DNA of 64,000 bases from Oscillospiraceae bacterium. Lineage in GTDB: Bacteria > Bacillota > Clostridia > Oscillospirales > Oscillospiraceae. Positions 11,170 through 21,214 of the stretch are shown piece after piece. The stretch's first letter is position 1. Every line of letters begins with the position of its first letter. The notes under the pieces were generated by a model. That model was not told the DNA's origin and ran no database searches. It saw nothing but the letters and a program-made list of their open reading frames with translations. Location: positions 62,001 through 126,000 of the forward strand of contig JAETSB010000003.1 in NCBI GenBank assembly GCA_021769865.1, written 5' to 3'. The position numbers and the translations under genes were made by a program.

Positions 11170-12996
11170 TTATTCCCGCAGCAGCCAGGCGAAGCCGTTG
11201 GGCCACAGCTCCACGTCCCGGAGGCCGTCGTAATGGGTTCCGTACATCAGCTCGGAGTAGCCGCCGTCCCGGTCCACTCGGGCATGGACGAACTCCCCGG
11301 CAAAGTTAAAGAGGCACACCAGCTCCCGGTCCTCGATCCTCCGGCAGAGGGCCAGAACATGGGGGCTTCCCGCGTCCTCCACCCGCACGTCCGCCCGGGC
11401 GTCGAAGCAAGGCTCGGCGGCCCGAAGCTCCTCCAGCCGCCGGAGGCCCCGGAAGAGCTTGCCCTGCCAGGCATCCGGGGCCGTCCGCCGCTCCGCCAGG
11501 TCCCACTGGAAATTCCCACGGTGGATATAGCGGCTGTCCTCCCGCCTGTCGGGGTCGTCCCGGTAGCTCCAGTCGTTGAGCCGCCCCACCTCGTCGCCGC
11601 TGTAGATCACCGGGATGCCGCTCTGGCTGAGCATCCAGGCGTGAAGGGTCAAAGCACAGGCCACGGCCCGTTCCAGCCGGAAGGGGTCGTCCTCCGCCGC
11701 CTCCACGCCGCAGAGGGAAGCGGTGGTGCCGCAGAGGCGGGCGTCCCCCAGGCGGGGGTCGTCGTTGTAGAGCTCGCCCCGGCTGGGGCTGCCGGGCCAT
11801 TTGCCGGTAAACCAGTCGTTGAGGTATTTCTTGTGGGCCACCTCATCCGTGCCGAAGGCCCGCGCCAGCCAGGGGTAATCCAGGCCCCAGCCGATGTCGT
11901 CGTGGCAGCGGAGATAATTCAAAAACAGGAAGTCCTTGGGCAGGCCGCAGACAATCTCCATCTGCCGCTTCAGCAGCGACGCGTCCCCGGTGGCCAGGGT
12001 GTGCCAGGTGGTGGCCATGGTGGTGACGTTGTAGAGCATATGGCACTCGGGCTTCTCCGGGGTGCCGAAGTAGGGGGCCACCTTGGCGGGCTCCATCACC
12101 ACCTCCCCCAGCAGCAGCACGCCGGGGCAGACGATCTCGCAGACCATCCGCAGCATCCGGGACAGCGTATGTACCTGGGGCAGATTCCGGCAGTCCGTCC
12201 CCAGCTCCTTCCAGATATACGGAATCGCGTCCAGGCGGATCACGTCGATGCCCCGGTTGGTCAGGTACAGCAGGTTCTCCGTCATGTCCCGGAACACCGC
12301 GGGATTGGCGTAATTCAGGTCCCACTGGTAGGGGTAGAAATTCGTCATGACCACGGAGCCGTCCGGGAGCTCCGTAAAGCTCCCCGGGGCGGTGGTGGGG
12401 AACACCTGGGGGATGGTCTTCTCAAACTCCCGGGGAACGTCCCAGGAATCGTAGAAGAAATAGCGGTCCCGGTACTCGGCCTCCCCGGCCCGGGCCCGCT
12501 TCGCCCAGGCGTGGTCCTCGCTGGTGTGGTTCATCACGAAGTCCAGGCACAAGCTGATCCCCCGGCGGCGGCAGGCGTCCGCCAGGGCCTCCAGGTCCTC
12601 CATGGTCCCCAGGGAGGGCTGGACCCTCCGGAAGTCGCTGACGGCATAGCCCCCGTCGCTGCGGCCCTTGGGGCTCTCCAGCAGGGGCATCAGGTGCAGG
12701 TAGTTCACGCCGCACTCCTGGAGGTAGCCCAGCTTTTCCTTCACGCCCCGCAGATTCCCGGCAAAGGCGTTCACGTAGAGCATCATCCCCAGCAGGTCCC
12801 GGCGGCGGTACCAGTCCGGGTCCGCCTCCCGCTTTCGGTCCTGGTCCCGGAGGGGCTTCTTCCGCTCCGCCCAGCAGCGGCGGAGCATTTCCACAAAGTC
12901 CGCGAAAGCCGCCTCGTCCCGGTAGAGCTCACAGTAGAGCCATTTCAGCTCGTCAACATGCCGGGCCAGGCGCCGGTCGAACACGGAGGCCCTCAC
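11170..12996 (-). CDS. amylosucrase-type GH13 alpha-glucosidase/glucosyltransferase
   Basis: GVNYLHLMPLLESPKGRSDGGYAVSDFRRVQPSLGTMEDLEAL..., DFVMNHTSEDHAW, IDVIRLDAIPYIWKELGT; GTG start overlapping the pfkB stop (GTGA). Confidence 0.85.
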   Translation of the reverse strand: MRASVFDRRLARHVDELKWLYCELYRDEAAFADFVEMLRRCWAERKKPLRDQDRKREADPDWYRRRDLLGMMLYVNAFAGNLRGVKEKLGYLQECGVNYLHLMPLLESPKGRSDGGYAVSDFRRVQPSLGTMEDLEALADACRRRGISLCLDFVMNHTSEDHAWAKRARAGEAEYRDRYFFYDSWDVPREFEKTIPQVFPTTAPGSFTELPDGSVVMTNFYPYQWDLNYANPAVFRDMTENLLYLTNRGIDVIRLDAIPYIWKELGTDCRNLPQVHTLSRMLRMVCEIVCPGVLLLGEVVMEPAKVAPYFGTPEKPECHMLYNVTTMATTWHTLATGDASLLKRQMEIVCGLPKDFLFLNYLRCHDDIGWGLDYPWLARAFGTDEVAHKKYLNDWFTGKWPGSPSRGELYNDDPRLGDARLCGTTASLCGVEAAEDDPFRLERAVACALTLHAWMLSQSGIPVIYSGDEVGRLNDWSYRDDPDRREDSRYIHRGNFQWDLAERRTAPDAWQGKLFRGLRRLEELRAAEPCFDARADVRVEDAGSPHVLALCRRIEDRELVCLFNFAGEFVHARVDRDGGYSELMYGTHYDGLRDVELWPNGFAWLLRE

Positions 12997-13937
12997 GGCA
13001 TGCGCCCTCCCTCCAGTTCCGCCAGGGTGGGCATGGCGGGGATGGCCCCGCTGCGGGAGCAGGTGAAGGCCGCCGCCCGGTTGGCGAAGGCCAAAATGCC
13101 CTCCAGCTCGCCCCGGGTCAGGCCCTCCAGGGGCTTCTCCCCCCGGGCACAGAGGCGGCTGAGAACGGCCCCCAGGAAGGTGTCCCCGGCGCCGTTGGTG
13201 TCCGCCACCTTCACGGGTACGCCGGGCTGACGCCAGGACTCCCCCTTCCAGCGGCAGAACACGCCCTCGCCGCCCAGGGTGACCATGATGAGGGACAGGC
13301 CCCGGTCCTCCAGAATGCGGGTCCCCGCCTCCAAATCCGAGGTGCCGGTGAGCAGGGGCAGCTCCTCCTCCGCCAGCTTGATGATGTCCACCAGGGGCAG
13401 GGGGATGGTCATCCACTCCGCCGCCTCGGCCTGACTGGCCCAGAGGGCGGGACGGTAGTTGGGATCATAGCTCACAAGGCCCCCATGTTTGTGGGCCGTC
13501 CGGGCGGCGAAGATGGTGGCGCTGCGGCTCATGCCCGCCGTCAGGCTGACGGAGCCGAAGTGGAGGATCTTCGTCCTCAGCACCGCGTCCTCGTCCACCT
13601 CCTCGGGACAGATGTCCCGGTCCGCCCCCCGGAGGAAGCGGAAGCTCCGCTCTCCGGTATCGTCCACAGAGACGACGGCCATGGTGGTGGGCTGGCTTCC
13701 GGTCCGCAGGCCGGAGTGGTCCACGCCGTTGTCCGCCAGCACCTTGCGGAGGTAGGCTCCAAAGGCGTCGTCCCCCACCTTGCCCCAAAAGGCGGACTTC
13801 GCCCCCAGGCGGGCCGCCGCCACCGCCGCGTTGGCAGGCGCCCCGCCGGGGTTGGCGGAGAACTGGGGCACCCCCGCCGCGTTGACCCCGGTCTGGGTCA
13901 AGTCAATCAAAATCTCACCGATCGCTGTTACGTCCAT
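12993..13937 (-). CDS. PfkB-family carbohydrate kinase, probable fructokinase
   Basis: GEILIDLTQ, NPGGAPANAAVAAARLG, ADTNGAGDTFLGAVLSRL. Confidence 0.93.
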   Translation of the reverse strand: MDVTAIGEILIDLTQTGVNAAGVPQFSANPGGAPANAAVAAARLGAKSAFWGKVGDDAFGAYLRKVLADNGVDHSGLRTGSQPTTMAVVSVDDTGERSFRFLRGADRDICPEEVDEDAVLRTKILHFGSVSLTAGMSRSATIFAARTAHKHGGLVSYDPNYRPALWASQAEAAEWMTIPLPLVDIIKLAEEELPLLTGTSDLEAGTRILEDRGLSLIMVTLGGEGVFCRWKGESWRQPGVPVKVADTNGAGDTFLGAVLSRLCARGEKPLEGLTRGELEGILAFANRAAAFTCSRSGAIPAMPTLAELEGGRMP

Positions 13938-14124
13938 GATTCCGGCCTCCTATCGTTTCAGTGTATGAGCCGAAGCGGATGAATGTCCTTTTTTTGCCAA
14001 TTGCCCGCTCCGTAATCGTTTTTCCCGGATTATATCAAACTTTTTCCTCCTTGTCTAGTACTTTGTCAAGGCTAACTTCCGGCATTTTTCGACGTTTCTT
14101 TTCCTGTTTTTAGGGAAAAAATAA

Positions 14125-14155
14125 AAGAAAGAGGCCCAGCAAGGCCTCTTTCCTA
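14125..14155 (-). terminator. terminator of liv-type operon
   Basis: aaagaggcc-ttgctg-ggcctcttt followed by T-rich stretch on minus strand. Confidence 0.75.
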
Positions 14156-14179
14156 ACAAATTTACATTTTTTGGAAAAT

Positions 14180-14890
14180 TTATCCGTTCTTGCCCAAGTA
14201 CGCCTCCCGGACCTTCTCATTGGCCAGGAGCTCCGCCCCGGTGCCGGACATGGTGATGTTGCCGGTCTCCAGCACATAGGCCAGGTCCGCGATCTTCAGG
14301 GCCATGTTGGCGTTCTGCTCGATGAGGAGCACCGTCACGCCCTGGCGGTTGATCTCGCCGATGATGGAGAAGATGTCCTGGACCACCAGCGGGGCGAGCC
14401 CTAAGGAGGGTTCGTCCAGCATCATCAGCTTGGGCCGGGACATCAGCGCCCGCCCCACGGCCAGCATCTGCTGCTCGCCGCCGGAGAGGGTTCCCGCCAG
14501 CTGCCAGCTCCGCTCCTCCAGCCGGGGGAAGAGGCTGTAGACCCACTTCACGTCCTCCTCCACCCCCGCCTTGTCCTTGCGGAGGTAGGCCCCGATGCGG
14601 AGGTTCTCCAGCACCGACATGTCGGCGAAGACCCGCCGCCCCTCGGGGCTCATGGCGATGCCGGAGCCCACGATCTTGTCGATGGACTTGCCCAGCAGCT
14701 CCTCCCCGTTCCACTGGATGGAGCCGGAGGAGGCCTTCACCAGGCCGGTGATGGTGCGGAGGGTGGTGGACTTGCCCGCGCCGTTGGCGCCGATCAGCGT
14801 GACGATCTTGCCGTCGGGCACCTCCAGGGAGATGCCCCGCAGGGCCTGAATGCCGCCGTAGCTGACGTGGAGGTTTTCAATTTTAAGCAT
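14180..14890 (-). CDS. livF: branched-chain amino acid-type ABC transporter ATP-binding protein LivF
   Basis: GANGAGKSTTLRTITGL, LSGGEQQMLAVGRALM. Confidence 0.93.
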   Translation of the reverse strand: MLKIENLHVSYGGIQALRGISLEVPDGKIVTLIGANGAGKSTTLRTITGLVKASSGSIQWNGEELLGKSIDKIVGSGIAMSPEGRRVFADMSVLENLRIGAYLRKDKAGVEEDVKWVYSLFPRLEERSWQLAGTLSGGEQQMLAVGRALMSRPKLMMLDEPSLGLAPLVVQDIFSIIGEINRQGVTVLLIEQNANMALKIADLAYVLETGNITMSGTGAELLANEKVREAYLGKNG

Positions 14891-15725
14891 CCTCGCTCAC
14901 CCCCAGATAGGCCTCGATGACCCGCTTGTCGTTCTGAATCGCCGCCGGGTCCCCCTGGGCGATCAGCTTGCCGAAGTCCAGGACGTAGATCCGCTCGGAG
15001 ATGTTCATGACCAGATTCATGTGGTGCTCGATGAGGAACACCGTCATGTGGAAGCGGTCCCGAATCTCGCCGATGAAGGCGGTCAGCTCCTCGGTCTCCT
15101 GGGGGTTCATGCCCGCCGCCGGCTCATCCAGCAGCAGCAGCTTGGGCTCCGCCGCCAGGGCCCGGGCGATCTCCAGCCGCCGCTGCTTGCCGTAGGGCAG
15201 GGAGGTGGCCAGCTCGTCTTTCACATCCGCCAGGCCCACGGTCTCCAGCAGCTCCAGCACGTTCTCCCGCTGCTGCGCCTCCTCCTTCCGGTTCAGGCGG
15301 AAGGCTGCGGAGAACACGTTGCTGGTGGTCCGGCAGTGCTTGGCGATCAGCACATTGTCAAACACCGTCTGGCTCTTCCACAGCCGGATGTTCTGGAAGG
15401 TCCGGGCCATTCCCAGGCGGGTCACCTTGTCGGGGGTGGGGGCCAGCACCTGGGTGTAGTCTCCGGCGTGCTCGCCCTTGTACTGCTGCTTCATCTTCCC
15501 CTGGGGGTGGTTCTCCACGATCTTTTCCCCCTGGAACCAGACGGCCCCGTTGGTGGGCTGGTACACGCCGGTGATGACGTTGAAGGCCGTGGTCTTCCCC
15601 GCGCCGTTGGGGCCGATGAGGGCCACGATCTCCCCCTGGTTGACCTCCAGGTTCAGGTTATCCACCGCCACCACGCCGCCGAACTGCATGGTGACGTTTT
15701 CCACTTTCAATACGTTCTCGCTCAT
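14883..15725 (-). CDS. livG: branched-chain amino acid-type ABC transporter ATP-binding protein LivG
   Basis: MSENVLKVENVTMQFGGVVAVDNLNLEV, GPNGAGKTTAFNVITGVY; ATG overlaps livM stop. Confidence 0.93.
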   Translation of the reverse strand: MSENVLKVENVTMQFGGVVAVDNLNLEVNQGEIVALIGPNGAGKTTAFNVITGVYQPTNGAVWFQGEKIVENHPQGKMKQQYKGEHAGDYTQVLAPTPDKVTRLGMARTFQNIRLWKSQTVFDNVLIAKHCRTTSNVFSAAFRLNRKEEAQQRENVLELLETVGLADVKDELATSLPYGKQRRLEIARALAAEPKLLLLDEPAAGMNPQETEELTAFIGEIRDRFHMTVFLIEHHMNLVMNISERIYVLDFGKLIAQGDPAAIQNDKRVIEAYLGVSEDA

Positions 15726-16867
15726 TTCACCGCGCCCTCCTTCCGGCGTTTCTTCAAGAGGTCCGGCAGCTCCTTGTCTCCCATGATGCCCCTCCGGAAG
15801 AACAGCACCACGATCATGATGACCACGGAGAACACCACCATGCGGAAGCCGTTGCGCAGCAGCGGCACCTTGACCCCGCCGATGAAGGTCTCCGCGTCCA
15901 GGAAGCGGAGCCACCACTCGCTGGCCGCCACGTACAGGAAGGCCGCGATGCAGCTGCCCGACACGGAGCCGATGCCGCCGATGACCACGATCAGCAGGAT
16001 CTCATAGGTCATGGCAGTGGTGAAGGTCTTGGCCTGGGCCTGGTTGGCGAACATGGCGAACATGCCGCCGCCGAAGCCCGCAAAGAAGGAGCTGATGACA
16101 AAGGCCAGCCGCTTGTGCCTGGAGAGGTTGATGCCCATGGCCTCGGCGGCTACCTCGTCGTCCCGGATGGCCTTGAAGGCCCGGCCGTAGGTGGAGTTGA
16201 TGAGGAGCACGATGACGGCAATGCAGACCCCCGCCAGCAGGAAGGCCACGAAGGTGGAGAGGCGCAGAACGGTCTCCCCATTGGCGTTCTGAATGTTGAA
16301 GCTGGTAAAGGTGGGAAAGTTTTTCAACGCGTTGGCGCCGTTGGTGACGGGGCCCAGCTTATCCCACTGGAACACCGCCCGGATGATCTCGCCGAAGCCC
16401 AGGGTGGCAATGGCCAGGTAGTCGCTTTTCAGCCGCAGCACGGGCAGGCCGATGAGCCACGCCACGACGGCGGCCACGCAGCCGCCCAGGATCAGCGCCA
16501 GCAGGACACCCAGCACCAGGCCCACCGCCCCGCCGCCGAAGAGCTCCGGCAGGGAGAAGTTGATGGCCGAGCCGTTGTAGATATAATACACGGCGTCCCG
16601 CTGGGACGTGGGAATGGTCAAAATGGCGTAGGTGTACGCGCCCAGCAGCATGAAGCCCGCCTGCCCCAGGGAGAACAGGCCCGTGAAGCCGTTGAGCAGG
16701 TTCATGGACACCGCCACCAGGGCGTAGACCGCGCCCTTTTTCAGGGCGGTGAAGACCATGATGTTCTTGTTGGGGTCCAGCACGTTCTCCAGGACCACCA
16801 CCGCCGCCAGCAGAGCCGCGATGCAAAGCAGGCCAATCCAGGCGCCTTTCTTGGAAGTGTTTTTCAT
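15722..16867 (-). CDS. livM: branched-chain amino acid-type ABC transporter permease LivM
   Basis: Multi-TM; GYGRAFKAIRDDEVAAEAMGINLSRHKRLAFVISSFFAGFGG. Confidence 0.92.
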   Translation of the reverse strand: MKNTSKKGAWIGLLCIAALLAAVVVLENVLDPNKNIMVFTALKKGAVYALVAVSMNLLNGFTGLFSLGQAGFMLLGAYTYAILTIPTSQRDAVYYIYNGSAINFSLPELFGGGAVGLVLGVLLALILGGCVAAVVAWLIGLPVLRLKSDYLAIATLGFGEIIRAVFQWDKLGPVTNGANALKNFPTFTSFNIQNANGETVLRLSTFVAFLLAGVCIAVIVLLINSTYGRAFKAIRDDEVAAEAMGINLSRHKRLAFVISSFFAGFGGGMFAMFANQAQAKTFTTAMTYEILLIVVIGGIGSVSGSCIAAFLYVAASEWWLRFLDAETFIGGVKVPLLRNGFRMVVFSVVIMIVVLFFRRGIMGDKELPDLLKKRRKEGAVK

Positions 16868-16881
16868 AACCGTCCGCCCCC

Positions 16882-17757
16882 TTACACTTTGTCGGTGACC
16901 TTTTCACCAAAGAGGCCCGTGGGCTTCACCACCAGGATGATGATGAGCAGGGCGAAGGTGAAGGCGTCGGAGAAAATGCTCCAGTTTGAGCCTTTAATAA
17001 TGCTCTCGCTGAGGCCGATGATGAAGGCCCCCACCACGGCCCCGGGGATGGAGCCGATGCCCCCGAACACCGCCGCCACGAAGGCCCGGAGCCCCGGCAG
17101 AGAGCCGGACAGGGGGACGATGGACTGGTAGTTGGTGAAGTACAGCACGGAGCCCACCGCCGCCAGGAAGGAGCCGATGATGAAGGTGACGGAGATGACG
17201 GCGTTGATCTTGATGCCCATGAGCTGGGCAGTCTCGAAGTCCTTGGCCACGGCCCGCATGGCCATGCCCACCTTGGTGTGATTGATGAGCTGGGTCAGGG
17301 CCGCCACCAGCACCAGCACCAGAACGGGGGTCACGATAGTAACCCACTTGGTGGAAACTCCGGCGATGCTCACCGTGGCGGAGATCCCCGGAATCTCCGG
17401 ATACATCTGGGGCAGGCCGCCGGTGATGTAGGTCGCCAGGTTCTGCAGCAGGTAGCTCACGCCGATGGCGGAGATCATGACGCTCATCCGGGGCGCTTCC
17501 CGCAGGGGCTTGTAGGCTGCCCGCTCGATGACGAAGCCCAGCAGTACCGTCAAAATCAGCACCAGAGGAATGGATACCGCCAGGGGCAGACTGGCGGTGA
17601 GGTAGACCATCATCAGGCCCGCCACCATGAACACGTCGCCGTGGGCGAAGTTGATCAGGCGCAGAATGCCGTAGACCATGGTGTACCCGATGGCGATGAG
17701 GGCGTACTGTCCGCCCAGGGACACGCCGGAGAGCAGGATGGAAATGGCGTATTGCAC
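16882..17757 (-). CDS. livH: branched-chain amino acid-type ABC transporter permease LivH
   Basis: VQYAISILLSGVSLGGQYALIAIGYTMVYGILRLINFAHGDVFM; GTG start preceded by SD agggagg. Confidence 0.92.
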   Translation of the reverse strand: MQYAISILLSGVSLGGQYALIAIGYTMVYGILRLINFAHGDVFMVAGLMMVYLTASLPLAVSIPLVLILTVLLGFVIERAAYKPLREAPRMSVMISAIGVSYLLQNLATYITGGLPQMYPEIPGISATVSIAGVSTKWVTIVTPVLVLVLVAALTQLINHTKVGMAMRAVAKDFETAQLMGIKINAVISVTFIIGSFLAAVGSVLYFTNYQSIVPLSGSLPGLRAFVAAVFGGIGSIPGAVVGAFIIGLSESIIKGSNWSIFSDAFTFALLIIILVVKPTGLFGEKVTDKV

Positions 17758-17930
17758 GAGGGAACCCTCCCTTGTCATTTTGATTATGGGAAAAGCGCGG
17801 GGACACGGGACCGTCCCGAAAGAAGCCGCCGGCCGGAAGCCTTTTTCGGGGCGCTCCCGTGAAACGCCGATGCCTGTCGGGGGATTTTCCCCCCGACAGG
17901 CCAACGGATTTAAGCGCGGGTATTCGGTTC

Positions 17931-19148
17931 TTATTTGGCGGTTTGGACGGTCTCCAGGGTCCAGGCGCCCGCGGCGTTGTCCGCCGTCTTGATATAGGCG
18001 GTGTCCCGGATGGCGTCGCCCACCTCGTCAAAGGCGATGTCGCCGGAGACGCCGGTGTAGGTCAGGCTGGGCAGGGCGGCCTTGACGGCGCCCTTGTCGG
18101 TGGACCCGGCGGCCTTCAGGGCCTCCAGGGCCACATAGTACGCGTCATAGCCCATGGCGGTGACGGCGGCGATGGTGTCGTTTCCGCCGTTGTTGGTCAT
18201 GGCGGTGGAGTCTTCCGCCAGCCACGCCTTGATGCCGTTATCGAAGTCCGGCGCGCCGCCCTCCTGGTAGAAGGTGGAGACGTAAATCTGGACGTTGGAG
18301 CCCTTGGCGGCCTCCAGGACCATGTTGCTGTCCAGGGTGTCGGAGCCCAGGATGGGGATCTCCAGGTTCATGGAGGCGGCCAGCTTCACGATCTGGGTGG
18401 AGTAGGCGATGGACACGGGGCAGAAGATGACGTCCGCGCCCTCGGCCACGGCCTTGTTCAGGTAGGTGGAGAAGTCGGAGGTGTTGGTGGGGAAGGAGTC
18501 CTTCACGCACGTGCCGTCAAACGCCTGCTCGAAGTAGTTCAGCAATCCCTGGTCGTAGTCGTTGCCCAGCTCGCCGAGGAGGTAGGCCTTTTTGGCGGAG
18601 AACTTCTCCTGGGCGAAGTTGGCCAGGACCGTGCCCTGGAAGGGGTCCAGGAAGCAGATGCGGAAGTAGTAGTCGTTGCCCGCGGTGACGCCGGGGTTCG
18701 TGCAGGTAACGCCGATGGCGGCAAGGCCCGCCTCGCCGAAGATGGGACCGCCGGCGATGGCGGAGCTGGAACCATAGGTGCCCAGCACCAGGCTCACGTC
18801 CTGGCTCACCAGCTGAGAGGCGGCCGTGGGGGCCTTGGAGGCGTCGGAGGCGTTGTCGGCGTAGACCAGCTCGACGGTATAGGTCTCGCCGCCGATCTCC
18901 ACCGTGGGAGTCTCCTTATTGCCGTACTGCATGCCCAGCATCTCCTGCTTGCCGCCGGCGCCGGAGTCGCCGGTGGCGGGCTCAAAGACGCCGATCCGGA
19001 CCACCTTGTCCCCGCCGGAGCTGCCGCCGCCGGAGGGCTGGGAGCTGCCGGAGCCGTCGGAACTGCCGCCGCTGCCGCCGCAGGCGGCCAGGCTCAGCAC
19101 CATGGCCAGAGCCAGAAGCATCGCGAAAAATTTCTTCATTCTTTTCAT
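17931..19148 (-). CDS. ABC transporter substrate-binding lipoprotein (LivK/J-like)
   Basis: Lipobox LSLAACGG, periplasmic type-1 binding fold, directly upstream of livHMGF. Confidence 0.93.
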   Translation of the reverse strand: MKRMKKFFAMLLALAMVLSLAACGGSGGSSDGSGSSQPSGGGSSGGDKVVRIGVFEPATGDSGAGGKQEMLGMQYGNKETPTVEIGGETYTVELVYADNASDASKAPTAASQLVSQDVSLVLGTYGSSSAIAGGPIFGEAGLAAIGVTCTNPGVTAGNDYYFRICFLDPFQGTVLANFAQEKFSAKKAYLLGELGNDYDQGLLNYFEQAFDGTCVKDSFPTNTSDFSTYLNKAVAEGADVIFCPVSIAYSTQIVKLAASMNLEIPILGSDTLDSNMVLEAAKGSNVQIYVSTFYQEGGAPDFDNGIKAWLAEDSTAMTNNGGNDTIAAVTAMGYDAYYVALEALKAAGSTDKGAVKAALPSLTYTGVSGDIAFDEVGDAIRDTAYIKTADNAAGAWTLETVQTAK

Positions 19149-19505
19149 CCTCCTATACAAATAGGACCTTCGTCCTGGTATGCCGCTTATTTTACGTCTT
19201 TTTCTCCGATTTGGCAAGGTAAATTCTTCACAGAAAGATTTCCCGGATTTTGCCACTCCCGGAGCGCCACGCTTTCAAACCGGTGGCCGATTGTCTTTCA
19301 ATGGAGGACAATCCAAAACACCGGGAAAAGATTTCCCTTTCAGCGTCTCTCTCCGGCGGACAATCGTTTTCGTGATTTTGCTGAACAGAAGGGGATTGGG
19401 AAAAAATTTCGATGTCATTTTCTCGGTTATTATTGCAATATCATGGAAATATGCTATAATAAAACCATTGCTCAATCGAAAACGGAGTGGGAGGATATAT
19501 CGTTT

Positions 19506-21167
19506 ATGAACATGAAAAAAAGCATTAAGAGAACCGTGTGGATCCGCACCGTTGCGGCCCTTGCCTCGATCCTGCTGTTCAGCTTCGTGACAACGGCGAA
19601 CATCCTGCGCATCCAGAGCGTGCAGGGCGCCAACACCCGGGCCGCCACCCTGCTCCAGCGGGCCCAGGGGGCGGAGACCGCCCACTATAAGTGGGCCAGC
19701 AGCCTCAGCAGCGCCCTCTACGCCGGAACGGAGTTCACCGGCAGCACGGATCCCACCGGATGCACCCTGGGGCAGTGGCTCTACGGCGACGCGGAGACCG
19801 ATGACCCCACCATTCTGGCCCTGCGCAGCGAGCTGGAGCCCTTACATAAGGAGATCCACCAGTCCGCCGCCCAGGTGCTGGATCAGCTGAAAACCAATCC
19901 CGCCCAGGCGCAAAACTACTATCACCAGACCATTCTTTCCAATATCAACACCCTGGTGGGCAAGCTGGACGAGGTGGTGAAGCTGGAAACCGAGGCTACC
20001 AACGCCGGCCTTGATAAGATGCACTCCCTCATCCTTCAGACGCAGCTGGTGTGCTTTATCTGCCTGGTGCTGGCCCTGACCTGCCTCATCAGCCTGGTCA
20101 CCTATGTGGGCAAGCATGTGGTGAAGCCCATCCTTCTCATCACCGACCGCGCCCGTCCCCTCCAGGAGGGCCATCTGGACCTGCAGATGGACTACCATTC
20201 CGAAAACGAGCTGGGCGAGCTGGCCGGCACCGTGGAGAAATCCATGGCCCTGATTCACAGCTATGTGGAGGATATCAACCGCGTTATGGGCCAGCTGTCC
20301 CAGGGGAATTTCGACGTCTCCACCTCCGCGCCCTACATCGGCGACTTCCAGTCCATTGAGACGTCCCTCAACAGCTTCACCGCCACCATCTCCGACACCC
20401 TGGGCAGCATCGTCCAGACCCAGGGCCGGGTCTCCAGCAACGCCGGCCAGCTCTCCAGCGGCGCCCAGGCCCTGGCTCAGGGCGCGACGGAGCAGGCCAG
20501 CGCCGTGGAGGAGCTGTACGCCACCCTGGACGACCTGTCCAAGGGCGCGACCCAGAACGTCCAGTCCGCCGCCGCCGCCCTGGAGAGCGCCCGTCTCACC
20601 GGCGAGCAGGTGACCATCAGCGGCCAGCAGATGGAGCAGATGGTCTCCGCCATGAGCGACATCACCAAGTCCTCCCAGGAGATCGGCCGGATCATCGCCA
20701 CCATCGAGGACATCGCCTTCCAGACCAACATCCTGGCTCTGAACGCCGCCGTGGAGGCCGCCCGGGCGGGCAGCGCCGGCAAGGGCTTCGCCGTCGTGGC
20801 CGACGAGGTGCGCTCCCTGGCCACCCGGTCTGACGAAGCCGCCAAGGCCACCAAGGACCTCATCGACAACTCCGTCCAGGCAACGGCCCAGGGCAGCCGC
20901 ATCGTGGGCCAGGTCTCCGAGTCCCTGAAGAAGACCCTGGACCTGGTGATGCAGTCCAACACCACCATTAACACCATTGCCGAGGCCGTCCGGGCGGAAT
21001 CCGCCTCCATCGCCCAGGTCACCGAGGGCATCGGCCAGATCTCCGCCGTGGTCCAGACGAACTCCGCCAGCAGCGAGGAGTCCGCCGCCGTCAGCTCGGA
21101 GCTCTTCGAGGAGGTCCACAAGCTGGAGGACGAGACCCGGAAGTTCCGTCTCAAAAAGGGCCGCTGA
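19506..21167 (+). CDS. methyl-accepting chemotaxis protein with CZB-like N-terminal sensor region
   Basis: TM-sensor-TM-HAMP, hairpin DIAFQTNILALNAAVEAARAGSAGKGFAVVADEVRSLATRS. Confidence 0.95.
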   Translation: MNMKKSIKRTVWIRTVAALASILLFSFVTTANILRIQSVQGANTRAATLLQRAQGAETAHYKWASSLSSALYAGTEFTGSTDPTGCTLGQWLYGDAETDDPTILALRSELEPLHKEIHQSAAQVLDQLKTNPAQAQNYYHQTILSNINTLVGKLDEVVKLETEATNAGLDKMHSLILQTQLVCFICLVLALTCLISLVTYVGKHVVKPILLITDRARPLQEGHLDLQMDYHSENELGELAGTVEKSMALIHSYVEDINRVMGQLSQGNFDVSTSAPYIGDFQSIETSLNSFTATISDTLGSIVQTQGRVSSNAGQLSSGAQALAQGATEQASAVEELYATLDDLSKGATQNVQSAAAALESARLTGEQVTISGQQMEQMVSAMSDITKSSQEIGRIIATIEDIAFQTNILALNAAVEAARAGSAGKGFAVVADEVRSLATRSDEAAKATKDLIDNSVQATAQGSRIVGQVSESLKKTLDLVMQSNTTINTIAEAVRAESASIAQVTEGIGQISAVVQTNSASSEESAAVSSELFEEVHKLEDETRKFRLKKGR

Positions 21168-21180
21168 GCACCGTAAATGG

Positions 21181-21214
21181 AGCCGCCTGGGCGTTTGCCC
21201 AGGCGGCTTTTCCC
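21181..21214 (+). terminator. Rho-independent terminator
   Basis: agccgcctgggcgtttgcccaggcggcttttc. Confidence 0.85.

Noticed and set aside
9265-13230. Long plus-strand ORFs (614 and 701 aa) opposite ptsI and the amylosucrase gene
   Set aside because: Antisense shadows; the minus strand has full-length conserved enzymes with SD sequences
17859-19505. 5' extension of the 1102-aa plus-strand ORF
   Set aside because: The true chemoreceptor starts at ATG 19506 with SD; upstream part is antisense shadow of the substrate-binding protein gene
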